Assembly (NCBI GenBank): GCA_018384375.1
Contig: JAHAYJ010000082.1
Span: 17,636-81,635 of the forward strand
Direction of reading: 5' to 3'
Length of the DNA stretch: 64,000 nt
Source: Lachnospiraceae bacterium
GTDB lineage: Bacteria; Bacillota; Clostridia; Lachnospirales; Lachnospiraceae
Positions 35,360-45,362 of the stretch are shown in pieces (position 1 is the first letter of the stretch; the number at the start of each line of letters is the position of its first letter). The notes beneath the pieces were generated by a model. It did no database searches and was not told where the DNA came from. It worked only from the letters and a program-made list of their open reading frames with translations. Made by a program: the position numbers and the translations under genes.

Positions 35360-36349
35360 ATGACAAAGCAGGAAGAGATCTTGAGAATATTTCCGGATTA
35401 CATGAGAGAAAGATGGGAAAGACCGCTGCAAAGAGCGGACAAACTTCAGGAGATAAGGCTTGGCATAGGGCAGCCGGTCCGATTTGTAATATCCGGTAAG
35501 GAATTTTTTCTTTCCTGCAGGGGAAATATCGCTACAGGCAGTCAGGATGCATGGTACATAACGGAATGTGAGATGGAAGAGATCATCAAAAATGTATGTC
35601 ATTATTCCATGTATGCTTTTGAGAATGAAATAAGGCAGGGTTTTTTGACGATACAGGGGGGACACCGGATCGGAATGGCGGGACAGGTGGTGTTAAATGA
35701 AAACGGAAATGTCAGAAACATTACCCATATCCGATTTCTGAACATTCGTATATCCCATGAAATTATCGGAGCAGCTGATAAGGCGATGCCGTATCTGTAC
35801 GAGGAAAACAGATTCCTGAATACACTGTTGATTTCCCCACCGGGCTGCGGGAAAACAACAATGCTGCGGGATATGATCAGACAGATATCTGAAGGAAATG
35901 CCTTTGCGAAAGGAAAGCAGGTTGGAGTGGTAGATGAACGTTCAGAGATTGCGGGAAGCTTTATGGGAATTCCGCAGAACCAGGTGGGGATGCGTACGGA
36001 CGTAATGGATGGCTGCCCGAAGGTTCAGGGAATGATGCTTCTTATGCGGTCTATGGCGCCGGCTGTTGTGGCAGTGGATGAAATCGGCGGGATGGAGGAC
36101 ATGCATGCTGTCCATCAGGTATTGCAGTGCGGGAGCAGCGTGCTTGCAACGATGCATGGAAATTCCATGAAAGATATCAGGAAACATCTGAATATCGGAA
36201 GCCCAGCAAGAGAAACGATGCAGTTTGGACCGGATGATTTTTTTGAGAGATATATTTTCATGGAAAAAAAGAATGGAATCTGCAGAATTCGTGAGATCCT
36301 GGATGCGGAAGAAAAGAGACTGTATCCGGAGGTTATAGATGATGATTAA
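35360..36349 (+). CDS. spoIIIAA: Stage III sporulation protein AA (secretion-type ATPase)
   Basis: ATPase of the SpoIIIA-SpoIIQ channel between mother cell and forespore, related to type II/IV secretion ATPases. 329 residues: FLTIQGGHRIGMAG, a P-loop ISPPGCGKTTMLRD at about residue 160, VGVVDERSEIAG and a Walker-B-like VVAVDEIGGMED. The ATG at 35360 has AAGAGGTG upstream and is preferred over the GTG at 35351. First gene of the operon; expression is expected in the mother cell. Confidence 0.96.
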   Translation: MTKQEEILRIFPDYMRERWERPLQRADKLQEIRLGIGQPVRFVISGKEFFLSCRGNIATGSQDAWYITECEMEEIIKNVCHYSMYAFENEIRQGFLTIQGGHRIGMAGQVVLNENGNVRNITHIRFLNIRISHEIIGAADKAMPYLYEENRFLNTLLISPPGCGKTTMLRDMIRQISEGNAFAKGKQVGVVDERSEIAGSFMGIPQNQVGMRTDVMDGCPKVQGMMLLMRSMAPAVVAVDEIGGMEDMHAVHQVLQCGSSVLATMHGNSMKDIRKHLNIGSPARETMQFGPDDFFERYIFMEKKNGICRIREILDAEEKRLYPEVIDDD

Positions 36350-36857
36350 GCTGGCAGGCTGTATTATGATTATTTTCGGCTGTGCCGGCATGGCTAATGC
36401 TTGGTGCACCGAGCAGAAAAGGCGGCTCGTAATGCTGAGGCAGATACGAAAAATCTATGAGGATATGAAATATTATATCACCTATCAGAAAACCACAATT
36501 CCGGAAGCCTTACATAGAATATCCGAAAACAAAGAGCTTTTTCTGGCAGATGCGTTCAATGAAATTTATGAGGAACAAAAGAAGGGGGAAAAGAACTTCC
36601 CTGAAAATTGGGAAAGGCAGATGGAGAGGGCATTGGCACAAACTCCACTGCGCAGTCAGGAGAGAAGGCTTCTGCTGGACTTCCCTTCCTGTCTGGGGTT
36701 TATGAAAGAGGATGCTCAGGCAGGTGCGCTGGATGAACTGCTCCGGGAGGTGATTCGGCAAATTGAGGAACGGGAAGAAGAACGGAAAAGTAAAAATAAA
36801 ATGGTAATGAGTCTTGGGCTGGCAGGAGGAATTCTTTTGACCATTCTGCTGCTGTAA
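36339..36857 (+). CDS. spoIIIAB: Stage III sporulation protein AB
   Basis: 172 residues with membrane segments near both ends (KLAGCIMIIFGCAGMANAW and MSLGLAGGILLTILLL) and a helical soluble part, the type-II-secretion F-like layout of SpoIIIAB. Overlaps spoIIIAA by 11 nt; GGAGG sits 6 nt before the first of two adjacent ATG codons. Confidence 0.94.
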   Translation: MMIKLAGCIMIIFGCAGMANAWCTEQKRRLVMLRQIRKIYEDMKYYITYQKTTIPEALHRISENKELFLADAFNEIYEEQKKGEKNFPENWERQMERALAQTPLRSQERRLLLDFPSCLGFMKEDAQAGALDELLREVIRQIEEREEERKSKNKMVMSLGLAGGILLTILLL

Positions 36858-36876
36858 TCAAGATGATGGAGGAAAT

Positions 36877-37071
36877 ATGGGGATAAGCCTGATCTTTAAA
36901 ATAGCAGCAGTAGGAATTCTGGTAACCATACTCAGTCAGATATTAAAGCACAGCGGAAGGGATGAGCATGCGTTTCTGATCAGTCTTGCGGGACTGATTC
37001 TGGTTCTCACATGGATCTTACCCTATATCTATGACTTATTTGTAATGATACAGGATTTATTTAGTATGTGA
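36877..37071 (+). CDS. spoIIIAC: Stage III sporulation protein AC
   Basis: 64 residues, two membrane helices (SLIFKIAAVGILVTILSQIL, then FLISLAGLILVLTWIL) with the KHSGRDEHA loop typical of SpoIIIAC. GGAGG precedes the ATG. Confidence 0.95.
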   Translation: MGISLIFKIAAVGILVTILSQILKHSGRDEHAFLISLAGLILVLTWILPYIYDLFVMIQDLFSM

Positions 37072-37093
37072 GGAAGCAAGGAACAGGGAGAAT

Positions 37094-37480
37094 ATGGAAA
37101 TTATTAAGATTGGCGTTCTGGGAGTGGCGGGAGTCATGCTCGCTTTACAGTTCAAATCGGGTAAAACAGAATATGGATTCTATATCGGTGCGGCGATCTG
37201 CCTTGTGATTTTTACCTTCTCCATGAATGGGCTTACAGCCCTGCTTTACAGAGTGAAGGAGCTGGAACGATATCTAAATGGAAGCGGAAGCTATCTGGGC
37301 TTTCTGTTTAAGGCGGTAGGAGTGACCTATGTGTGTGAATTCTGTGCATCCATTTGTAAGGATGCAGGCTATGGAGCGGTTGCCGGACAGATTGAAACCT
37401 TTGGAAAGCTTTCTGTACTGCTGATGGGAATTCCGGTTCTGGTAGCGGTAGTAGAAAATATCAATTTGATGGCGGGATAG
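37094..37480 (+). CDS. spoIIIAD: Stage III sporulation protein AD
   Basis: 128 residues with several membrane helices; the block YVCEFCASICKDAGYGAVAGQIE matches SpoIIIAD strongly (quoted in part: CASICKDAGYGAVAGQ). Channel-complex membrane protein; co-transcribed with its neighbours. Confidence 0.94.
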   Translation: MEIIKIGVLGVAGVMLALQFKSGKTEYGFYIGAAICLVIFTFSMNGLTALLYRVKELERYLNGSGSYLGFLFKAVGVTYVCEFCASICKDAGYGAVAGQIETFGKLSVLLMGIPVLVAVVENINLMAG

Positions 37481-37487
37481 AGGTAGG

Positions 37488-38666
37488 ATGAGAGGACCGG
37501 GAAAAAAATTACAATATATGATAGCAGGGACTATCTGCGCTGTTTTGTTGTGCACAATACCGGTGTATGCCGCAGAACGGGAGCAAGAGAATGGGGAAGA
37601 GGATGGGATCCAGAAATATGTTGATATGTGGACAGACTCTCTGGATCTGAAGCAGATTGATACCGGAATGGAAGAACTTTTCCCGGAGCTTGATATTGAT
37701 GCCGGAAATATGCTTCAGATGATTCTGGAGGGCAGAGTTATGGAAGCACTAAGAGAATTGTGCTCTCAGATATGGGAAGGGATTCAGGGAAAGCTTTTGA
37801 ATATCAGACAGATCTTTTTATACATATTGATTCTTGGAATTGTCTCTGCCCTTTTTTCCGGCTTCTCTGATCTGTTTGCGGGACAACAGATCTCACAGGC
37901 GGGTTTCTACTTCTTATACCTGTTCCTTATGGTACTGGCAACAAAAGCTTTCAGCTTTGTATCAAAGATTACACTGGAGGCGGTAGAGAATATTGTATTA
38001 TTTATAAAAATGTTTATTCCGACTTATTTTGTTGCGGTGGGAACTGCACAGGGAAGCGCGACTGCCGTTTATTACTATCAGCTGATGCTGATGACGGCTT
38101 ATCTTGTTGAAAGCTTTCTGAAAAATGCACTGATTCCGCTTATCTGCAGTTATGTTCTGCTGGCACTGTTGAACGGCATCTGGGTTGAAGAAAAGCTTTC
38201 TTTGCTGCTTGATTTTTTGAAGAAAGGGATCGTGATGGCACTAAAGATTTCAATGGGTGCAGTTACAGGCTTAAGTCTTGTCCAGGCAGTCATTTTGCCG
38301 GTGGCGGACAAGCTGAAGATATCGGCGCTCAGAAAAGCGGTAGCTGCAATCCCCGGAATCGGAGGGGCGGCAGAGGGGGTTGCCGAGCTGGTACTAGGGG
38401 CAGCTGTTTTGATCAAGAACAGTATGGGAATTCTTCTCTTAATTCTGCTTATGGCGGCATGCCTTACACCTGTAATCCAGATATTGGTTATTACACTGAC
38501 AATGAAGCTTGGAGCGGCGGTGACAGGGATCGTCAGTGATAAAAGAATATCGGGCTGTGTTGACAGGGTTGGCGAGGGGTGCTTTCTGCTGCTTCGCTGT
38601 GTGTTAACTGCTATGGCACTGTTTCTGATTGTAATTGCAGTGGTAGCATACACCTTGTCTTCTTAG
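37488..38666 (+). CDS. spoIIIAE: Stage III sporulation protein AE
   Basis: 392 residues: a signal peptide (YMIAGTICAVLLCTIPVYA) and about seven membrane helices, with VGTAQGSATAVYYYQ, FLKKGIVMALKISMGAVTG and AIPGIGGAAEGVAELVLGAAVL as conserved blocks. SpoIIIAE is the large polytopic component of the channel. Only 7 nt separate it from spoIIIAD. Confidence 0.95.
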   Translation: MRGPGKKLQYMIAGTICAVLLCTIPVYAAEREQENGEEDGIQKYVDMWTDSLDLKQIDTGMEELFPELDIDAGNMLQMILEGRVMEALRELCSQIWEGIQGKLLNIRQIFLYILILGIVSALFSGFSDLFAGQQISQAGFYFLYLFLMVLATKAFSFVSKITLEAVENIVLFIKMFIPTYFVAVGTAQGSATAVYYYQLMLMTAYLVESFLKNALIPLICSYVLLALLNGIWVEEKLSLLLDFLKKGIVMALKISMGAVTGLSLVQAVILPVADKLKISALRKAVAAIPGIGGAAEGVAELVLGAAVLIKNSMGILLLILLMAACLTPVIQILVITLTMKLGAAVTGIVSDKRISGCVDRVGEGCFLLLRCVLTAMALFLIVIAVVAYTLSS

Positions 38667-38676
38667 GAGGTTTCAG

Positions 38677-39273
38677 ATGATTTCTATTATGAAGGAAATC
38701 TGCATATTTATGATTATTGTTCAGGGAATTCTCTGCTTTGTTCCGGGAAATTCCTACATAAAATATGTCAGAATCCTTGTAGGAATCATTCTGATTCTGC
38801 GCATTACGGAACCGATTTTGAGTCTGGTCGCCGGAGGAGATGTTAGGCAGGAAATTGACCGGAAGGTGAGCGAATTGGAGAGGAGTATTTCCATGGAACA
38901 GCAGAAATTGGAAATAGAGGATCGCGAAATGGGAATTTATAACAGCATTGAGGAAGAATTAAAGGAAAGACTGCGCACATGTGAAGGAGATTATGTGGTT
39001 GAAAAGGTGGAGCTTGTGGACGGCGAAAAAACGGAATCCTGTAACGGGAAAAGGATTCCATCCGGGGATAATCTTCGAATTCTGATAACGGTTTCTCCGC
39101 GCAAAGAGGGAAAAACAAGAACAATTGGAGAAGAGATCAGGATTGAAGCTGTCGATATCAGCCAGAATGGAAAAGTGAACGAGATACAGGATGAAAAGCT
39201 TAAGGAGCAATACAGTGAGTGTATCGGAGTAAATCCCGAAAATATTGAAATTGCGATTCGGCAGGGGTGGTGA
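38677..39273 (+). CDS. spoIIIAF: Stage III sporulation protein AF
   Basis: 198 residues: two N-terminal membrane helices, then an acidic, helical cytoplasmic or intermembrane part with EDREMGIYNSIEEELKERL and a final VNPENIEIAIRQGW. Length and layout fit SpoIIIAF, a family with low sequence conservation. AGGAGG precedes the ATG. Confidence 0.9.
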   Translation: MISIMKEICIFMIIVQGILCFVPGNSYIKYVRILVGIILILRITEPILSLVAGGDVRQEIDRKVSELERSISMEQQKLEIEDREMGIYNSIEEELKERLRTCEGDYVVEKVELVDGEKTESCNGKRIPSGDNLRILITVSPRKEGKTRTIGEEIRIEAVDISQNGKVNEIQDEKLKEQYSECIGVNPENIEIAIRQGW

Positions 39274-39279
39274 GAATAA

Positions 39280-39945
39280 TTGCAAAAGGACAGAGTGCCG
39301 GGGGAACCGGAGAAAAAAGAATTATTAAAAGGGAAAGGAAGATTTGGTAAGGAGAATTATTTGATCCTGGTGCTTGTCGGTGTGCTTCTTCTGGTTGTTG
39401 CCTGGCCGGTAAATGATGAAAAAAAGACGACACAGTCCGTTCAATCGGACAGCGAGCAAGCTACAATAGATTTACAGACAGATCTCTATTCCGGATTGAC
39501 CATAAAAGGAGAAAATGATTTTGAGTCAGATGTTGATAGTATCCCATCCTATGCGAGATATCTGGAAGAATCCCTGGAAAAGCTTCTTTCGACCATGGAA
39601 GGTGTGGGAAAAGTTCGCGTCATGGTCACACTGGAAGGAACCGGGGAGACTATCGTGGAGAAGGATCAGAATATCAAAAAAAATGGGAGTACGGAGGTGG
39701 ATTCTGCCGGAGGAAGCAGAAATACTTCAGACATTACGGAAGAAGAGACCACAGTTTTTTTTGATTCAGCTAATGGGGATGCCCCGATCATTAAGCAGAA
39801 ACTGGCACCGAGGGTGGCTGGGGTGGCGGTATCCGCACAGGGTGGCGGAAATGCGGTAATTGCAGGAAATATTAAGAAAGCAATTCAGGCATTATTTGGA
39901 ATTGATGCTCATAAAATTATTATAGTTAAAATGATAACACAATAA
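39280..39945 (+). CDS. spoIIIAG: Stage III sporulation protein AG
   Basis: 221 residues with one N-terminal membrane helix (YLILVLVGVLLLVVAWPV) and the conserved block EESLEKLLSTMEGVGKVRVMVTL plus VAGVAVSAQGGGNAVIAGNI (given in part: KLLSTMEGVGKVRVMVTL). SpoIIIAG forms large rings in the intermembrane space. The only good start is TTG at 39280 after GGTGGTGAG. Confidence 0.94.
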   Translation: MQKDRVPGEPEKKELLKGKGRFGKENYLILVLVGVLLLVVAWPVNDEKKTTQSVQSDSEQATIDLQTDLYSGLTIKGENDFESDVDSIPSYARYLEESLEKLLSTMEGVGKVRVMVTLEGTGETIVEKDQNIKKNGSTEVDSAGGSRNTSDITEEETTVFFDSANGDAPIIKQKLAPRVAGVAVSAQGGGNAVIAGNIKKAIQALFGIDAHKIIIVKMITQ

Positions 39946-39960
39946 GAAGGAGACACAGGC

Positions 39961-40683
39961 TTGAAAAATATGGTGAAAAAGAATCAGATTATGATTACAG
40001 CACTGGCAATCATGATTGCAGTTGCGGGATATCTGCATTTTGCCGGCGACCAGATTACGGATGAGGGAATCATGACAGCAGGATCAGGAGTTACAGAAAT
40101 ACAAAGCAATACCGTAGAAGCGGATACGGACGTAGCGGCTCTGTTTGAAATTTCAGATGAGGATATGGAACAGGCGGAATACGGAGAAATTCAAAGCCTG
40201 GATTCGGACGTGGTTTTGGAAGAGGCAAATTATCTGGATGAGACAATGGGTGAGGTGACAGAAAATGTTGAAAATCAGATTTCTGACAGCGAAACACCGG
40301 GGGAGGCAGTTTTTACTTCGGCTACCAGTATGAATACCCTTTCCGGAGCAAGACTTTTAAAGGAACAGACGAGAGCAAAAAATAAGGAGACCCTTCTGGA
40401 AATTATCAATAATGTTAATATCACTGAAGAGCAGAAGCAGACAGCAATAGACAATATGATTGCCATTACGGAGATCGCCGAAAAGGAAACCGCAGCTGAA
40501 ATATTGCTGGAAAGCAAAGGTTTTGAGGATGTGGTGGTAAGTATAACAGATGATACAGTAGATGTGGTTGTAAACGCGGCTGAACTTTCGGAAGCACAAA
40601 GGGCACAGATAGAGGATATTGTGATCCGCAAAACCGGAGTGGCGCCTGAAGCTATTGTGATCAGTACACTGACAGCGGAATAA
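39961..40683 (+). CDS. spoIIIAH: Stage III sporulation protein AH
   Basis: 240 residues with an N-terminal membrane helix (MITALAIMIAVAGYLHFA), an acidic middle region rich in Asp and Glu, and a C-terminal ring-building domain (EEQKQTAIDNMIAITEIAEKE, in part; then KGFEDVVVSITDDTVDVVV), which binds SpoIIQ across the septum. The start is TTG at 39961 with AAGGAG 8 nt upstream; ATG at 39970 is the alternative. Last gene of the operon. Confidence 0.94.
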   Translation: MKNMVKKNQIMITALAIMIAVAGYLHFAGDQITDEGIMTAGSGVTEIQSNTVEADTDVAALFEISDEDMEQAEYGEIQSLDSDVVLEEANYLDETMGEVTENVENQISDSETPGEAVFTSATSMNTLSGARLLKEQTRAKNKETLLEIINNVNITEEQKQTAIDNMIAITEIAEKETAAEILLESKGFEDVVVSITDDTVDVVVNAAELSEAQRAQIEDIVIRKTGVAPEAIVISTLTAE

Positions 40684-40784
40684 ATAGATGCTATATTTTG
40701 AAAAATGTGGTATCCTATTACAGGAGTAAAAGTTAATTTACCTTTTTGCAAAAGGGCTTATCGAAATAAGAGAAAGGATACTAT

Positions 40785-41936
40785 ATGAAAAGAGTTTTTT
40801 TAATTGTTTTGGACAGTGTGGGAATAGGCGCAATGGACGATGCCGCAGAGTTTGGTGATGCCGGTACGAATACACTGCGTTCAGCATCTGAGGGCTCCTG
40901 TTTTCACATGCCCAACATGGAACAGCTGGGGTTGTTTAATATTGACGGAATTGACTGGAAGAAGGGTGTTGAAAATCCGAAGGCTGTTTATGGAAGAATG
41001 AGAGAAGCCTCAAGAGGAAAGGATACCACGATCGGCCATTGGGAGATTGCGGGTTTGATTTCCAAAAAGCCACTTCCGGTTTATCCCAATGGGTTTCCAA
41101 AGGAGATCCTGGATGAATTCTCACGTATGACGGGAAGAGGTGTGCTTTGTAATAAGCCCTATTCCGGAACCGAAGTGATTAAAGATTATGGAGATGAGCA
41201 TGTTCTGACCGGAAAACTGATTGTTTATACCTCGGCTGACAGTGTATTCCAAATTGCTGCACATGAGGACGTGGTTCCGGTAGAGACATTGTATGAATAT
41301 TGCCGCATGGCAAGACAGCTTCTCACGGGAGAACACAGTGTGGGACGTGTAATTGCAAGACCTTTTATCGGTAAGGACGGAAATTATCAGCGTACACCGA
41401 AACGACATGATTTTTCACTGGAACCGCCCGGAGAGACTATGCTGGATGCAATTAAGGGTGCCGGAAAAGAAGTGATCGGTGTTGGAAAGATTAAGGATAT
41501 CTTTGCGGGAAGAGGTATTACTTCTTATGTTTATACTAAAGGGAACGCGGAAGGAATAGAGAGAACCCTCGAATATCTCGACCAGGATTTTGAAGGCTTA
41601 TGCTTTGTTAATCTTGTGGATTACGATATGCTTTACGGGCACAGAAATGACATTGAAGGGTATGCAAAAGCCCTGACGGAATTTGATGAAGCTTTACCGC
41701 AGATGATCTCAAAAATGAGAGAGGATGATCTTTTGATGATCACGGCAGATCACGGATGCGATCCGGGATATACGGTGTCGACTGATCATTCAAGAGAATA
41801 TACCCCTCTGATCGTATATGGAAAATCAATTGCTTCCGTGAATCTGGGAACCAGAGATACCTTTGCGGATATTGGTGCAACAGTGCTTGACTATTTGGGA
41901 GTTGAGGGGAAAATAGCCGGAAAATCTGTGCTGTAA
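40785..41936 (+). CDS. deoB: Phosphopentomutase
   Basis: Interconverts (deoxy)ribose 1- and 5-phosphates in nucleoside catabolism. 383 residues: VFLIVLDSVGIGAMDDA, GTNTLRSAS (phospho-Thr loop), GKDTTIGHWEIAG, and metal sites in MITADHGCDPGY and STDHSREYTPLIVYG. AGAAAGGA precedes the ATG. It lies alone, without other deo genes. Confidence 0.97.
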   Translation: MKRVFLIVLDSVGIGAMDDAAEFGDAGTNTLRSASEGSCFHMPNMEQLGLFNIDGIDWKKGVENPKAVYGRMREASRGKDTTIGHWEIAGLISKKPLPVYPNGFPKEILDEFSRMTGRGVLCNKPYSGTEVIKDYGDEHVLTGKLIVYTSADSVFQIAAHEDVVPVETLYEYCRMARQLLTGEHSVGRVIARPFIGKDGNYQRTPKRHDFSLEPPGETMLDAIKGAGKEVIGVGKIKDIFAGRGITSYVYTKGNAEGIERTLEYLDQDFEGLCFVNLVDYDMLYGHRNDIEGYAKALTEFDEALPQMISKMREDDLLMITADHGCDPGYTVSTDHSREYTPLIVYGKSIASVNLGTRDTFADIGATVLDYLGVEGKIAGKSVL

Positions 41937-41965
41937 GACACTTGAATGACTTGGAGGAAAAATAC

Positions 41966-43558
41966 GTGAGTAGCTATGAAAAGGAAATAAACAGAAGAAG
42001 AACCTTTGCAATTATTTCACACCCGGATGCAGGTAAGACGACGCTGACAGAAAAATTCCTTTTATATGGAGGGGCAATCAATCTGGCCGGAAGCGTCAAG
42101 GGAAAGGCAACGGCAAGACATGCTGTGTCGGATTGGATGGAGATTGAAAAGGAGAGAGGTATTTCTGTTACTTCCTCTGTTCTTCAGTTTGAATATGACG
42201 GCTTCTGTATCAATATTCTGGATACACCGGGACATCAGGACTTCTCAGAGGACACATACCGGACGTTGATGGCTGCAGATTCCGCGGTCATGGTGATCGA
42301 TGCATCCAAGGGTGTAGAGGCGCAGACCCGTAAGCTGTTTAAGGTTTGTGTCATGAGAAAGATACCGATCTTTACATTTATCAATAAGATGGACAGGGAT
42401 GCCAATGACACCTTTGAGCTTCTGGATGAAATCGAAAAGGAGCTGGGAATCGCAACCTGTCCGGTAAACTGGCCTATTGGATCCGGAAAGAATTTTAAGG
42501 GCGTTTACGATAGAGACAGAAAATGTGTAATTACTTATTCTGACACAGAGAAGGGAACGAAGGAGGGAGAGAGCACAGAAATTCCGCTTGGTGATGAGCA
42601 GATGCTTGTTTCTGCAATCGGGGAAGAGGCAGAAGGACTCCTTCGTGATGAAATAGAGCTTTTGGATGGAGCAAGCGCGGAATTTGATATTGATAAGATA
42701 CAAGCGGGAGAACTGACACCTGTTTTCTTTGGATCGGCACTTACCAACTTCGGAGTGGAGTTCTTTTTACAGCATTTCCTGAAGATGACAACTACGCCGC
42801 TTCCGAGAAAGGCAGATAAAGGTCTGATTGATCCTGTCACAAATGATTTTTCCGCTTTTGTATTTAAAATTCAGGCAAATATGAATAAAGCGCACCGTGA
42901 TCGAATTGCCTTTATGAGAATCTGCTCCGGGAAATATGAGGCGAGCATGGAAGTGAAACACGTACAGGGAGGCAAGGTGATGCGCCTTTCACAGCCACAG
43001 CAGATTATGGCAAGTGAGCGTAAGATACTGGAGGAGGCCTATGCGGGAGACATCATTGGCGTATTTGATCCGGGAATTTTTTCCATTGGAGATACGCTTT
43101 GTATGCCGAAGGAACAATTCCAGTATGAGGGGATTCCCACCTTTGCGCCGGAGCATTTTGCAAGGGTCAGACAGATGGATACCATGAAAAGAAAGCAGTT
43201 TGTTAAGGGAATTACACAGATCGCACAGGAGGGTGCCATCCAGATTTTCCAGGAATTCAATACCGGTATGGAGGAAATTATTGTTGGAGTAGTAGGCGTT
43301 TTACAGTTTGATGTATTAAAATACCGGCTTGAGAACGAGTATAATGTAGAGATTAAATTGGAACCGCTTCCTTATGAGCATATCAGATGGATTGAAAATA
43401 AGGATATTGACCTGACAAAGCTGGTTGGTACCTCTGATATGAAGAAGATCAAGGATTTGAAGGGAAATCCGCTCCTTCTTTTTGTAAATGCATGGAGTGT
43501 CGGTATGACACTTGACAGAAATAAAGGGTTGATTCTTTCTGAATTTGGACGTGATTAA
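41966..43558 (+). CDS. prfC: Peptide chain release factor 3
   Basis: GTPase that recycles RF1/RF2 from the ribosome after termination. 530 residues; G motifs AIISHPDAGKTTLTEK, DTPGHQDFSEDTY and INKMDRDAND, and the RF3-specific KARHAVSDWMEIEKERGIS-like block (here ATARHAVSDWMEIEKERGIS). GTG at 41966 fits GGAGG upstream better than the TTG at 41942. Confidence 0.96.
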   Translation: MSSYEKEINRRRTFAIISHPDAGKTTLTEKFLLYGGAINLAGSVKGKATARHAVSDWMEIEKERGISVTSSVLQFEYDGFCINILDTPGHQDFSEDTYRTLMAADSAVMVIDASKGVEAQTRKLFKVCVMRKIPIFTFINKMDRDANDTFELLDEIEKELGIATCPVNWPIGSGKNFKGVYDRDRKCVITYSDTEKGTKEGESTEIPLGDEQMLVSAIGEEAEGLLRDEIELLDGASAEFDIDKIQAGELTPVFFGSALTNFGVEFFLQHFLKMTTTPLPRKADKGLIDPVTNDFSAFVFKIQANMNKAHRDRIAFMRICSGKYEASMEVKHVQGGKVMRLSQPQQIMASERKILEEAYAGDIIGVFDPGIFSIGDTLCMPKEQFQYEGIPTFAPEHFARVRQMDTMKRKQFVKGITQIAQEGAIQIFQEFNTGMEEIIVGVVGVLQFDVLKYRLENEYNVEIKLEPLPYEHIRWIENKDIDLTKLVGTSDMKKIKDLKGNPLLLFVNAWSVGMTLDRNKGLILSEFGRD

Positions 43559-44860
43559 ATGAAGATAAAACATGGTATATTGGCTGTTTTTATAGGTATG
43601 CTTTTTCTCTCAGCCTGTCAGCTGCCGGAGTATTTTGCAGAAGAGAATAAAGCCGGAGCACTGGAGCAGGAAAAACAACGGAATGAGCAGAAAGAAGAAG
43701 CATTTTCCGGTGATGAAGAGGCTGAAAATAAGTCTGAAGATAAGCCTGAAAGCGAAATTGCAAATGAGGCTGCGGTAAGTGCGGATTCGGGAGAGGTGGA
43801 CAGGCTTCCGGAAATTCCGGAGGGAGAAATATTAAGTCTCAAAAAACAGCAGACAGGGCTGTTTTATTATGAGAGACTGAATGAAAACGAAAAGACTGTG
43901 TATGCGGAAATCCTTAAAATTCTTTTGGATTTTAAGGAAGGGGTGTCTCTGTCCTGTATGGAAGCCGGACAAATTGAAAAGGTATTTCAGTGCGTCTTGA
44001 ATGATCATCCTGAAATTTTTTATGTGGATGGATATACATTTACCAGGTATACCCTTGGAGATGTTGTGAAGAAGATTACGTTTTCTGGCACTTACAATAT
44101 GACAAAACAGGAGGCAGAGGCCAGGAAAGAACAGATTTCCGCCTATGTGGATGCGTGTCTTTCCGGAATGGATCCGCAACTGGATCAATACGGAAAAGTA
44201 AAATATATTTATGAATACATTATCGATCAGACAGAATACGATGCGGAGGCACCGGATAATCAAAATATCTGTTCTGTTTTTATTCACAGGAAAAGTGTCT
44301 GTCAGGGCTATGCAAAGGCAACGGAGTACCTGCTCCGCCAAGCGGGAATAGAAACGACGCTGGTGATGGGAAAGGTGCAGGGAGGCGAAGGACACGCATG
44401 GAATCTGGTAAAATTGGATGGCGACTACTACTTTGTGGACACTACATGGGGTGATGCGTCCTATCAGATGACAGAGGGAAGCAGTATACAGGAGTCATCC
44501 AGCATTCCACCCATTAATTACGATTACCTTTGTGTAACGACAAAGCAGCTTGAAAAGACGCATACCATTGATGCAATTGTGGATATTCCGGAATGCAATT
44601 CCATGGAGGATAATTATTATGTCCGGGAAGGTGTCTATTTTACAGAAGTTGATGAGGAAAGACTGGAAGATGTGTTTCGGGATGCCTATGAAAAAGAGAG
44701 CAGCTATGTTACCTTAAAATGTGCGGACGAGCTTATCTATTCTGAGATGTTCCGCTATTTGATCGAAGAACAAAAAATTTTCCAGTTTATGAAAGCATCC
44801 GGGGGAACCGTTTCCTATGCGGAGAATAAGGAACAGCAAAGTCTCAGCTTCTGGCTATAG
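43559..44860 (+). CDS. Transglutaminase-like surface lipoprotein
   Basis: 433 residues. A lipobox LSAC near residue 20 marks a secreted lipoprotein anchored in the membrane; a ~70-residue Glu/Lys/Ser-rich linker follows. The C-terminal domain is transglutaminase-core-like: Cys in [12 protein letters not shown], His in GEGHAWNLV and Asp in [11 protein letters not shown], in the order of the papain-like triad, so it may act as a peptidase or cross-linker at the surface. It starts directly at the end of prfC (TAAATG) and has no obvious ribosome site. Confidence 0.88.
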   Translation: MKIKHGILAVFIGMLFLSACQLPEYFAEENKAGALEQEKQRNEQKEEAFSGDEEAENKSEDKPESEIANEAAVSADSGEVDRLPEIPEGEILSLKKQQTGLFYYERLNENEKTVYAEILKILLDFKEGVSLSCMEAGQIEKVFQCVLNDHPEIFYVDGYTFTRYTLGDVVKKITFSGTYNMTKQEAEARKEQISAYVDACLSGMDPQLDQYGKVKYIYEYIIDQTEYDAEAPDNQNICSVFIHRKSVCQGYAKATEYLLRQAGIETTLVMGKVQGGEGHAWNLVKLDGDYYFVDTTWGDASYQMTEGSSIQESSSIPPINYDYLCVTTKQLEKTHTIDAIVDIPECNSMEDNYYVREGVYFTEVDEERLEDVFRDAYEKESSYVTLKCADELIYSEMFRYLIEEQKIFQFMKASGGTVSYAENKEQQSLSFWL

Positions 44861-44958
44861 GGGGAAGAATTGTTTTCTGGGACTATGCAAAAACTGTAAT
44901 TTTTGATATGATTATCAGTAACAAGGCTTGCAATAAAAGGAAAGAAAGGAACGTTATC

Positions 44959-45345
44959 ATGGAAAAAACGATGGAACAGAACACATATGTACTGCAGGAG
45001 GATGAAGACCTGGGAACGGTTAAGATTGCCGACGATGTGGTGGCAATGATTGCAGGTCTTGCTGCAACAGAGGTTGAGGGCGTTTCTGCAATGGCAGGAA
45101 ATATCAGCAATGAACTGTTAAGCCGTATGGGTGTCAAGAATCTTGCAAAGGGTGTTAAGGTAGAAGTGATTGGTAAGAGGGTCAAGGTTGAATTGGCGCT
45201 GATTGTTGAGTATGGATACAACATACCGGCTGTTTCCCAGAAGGTGCAGGAGAGAGTAAAGTCGACCATTGAGAATATGACAGGTCTTGAGGCCTCTGAC
45301 GTGGATGTGCGTATTGCCGGTGTCAATATGCAGAAGGATAAATAG
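44959..45345 (+). CDS. yqhY: Asp23/Gls24 family protein (YqhY-like)
   Basis: 128 residues: [30 protein letters not shown] is the family signature (first part [20 protein letters not shown]), followed by [23 protein letters not shown]. Related to alkaline-shock proteins; in Bacillus YqhY sits next to accBC and nusB and influences acetyl-CoA carboxylase. Here it opens the nusB cluster. AAAGGAAC before the ATG at 44959. Confidence 0.92.
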   Translation: MEKTMEQNTYVLQEDEDLGTVKIADDVVAMIAGLAATEVEGVSAMAGNISNELLSRMGVKNLAKGVKVEVIGKRVKVELALIVEYGYNIPAVSQKVQERVKSTIENMTGLEASDVDVRIAGVNMQKDK

Positions 45346-45362
45346 GTGCAGGGTGGCGATCT

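Noticed and set aside
33702..35366. Long reverse-strand frames opposite pnp
   Set aside because: They mirror a well-supported pnp gene and have no homology or start signals that I can see.
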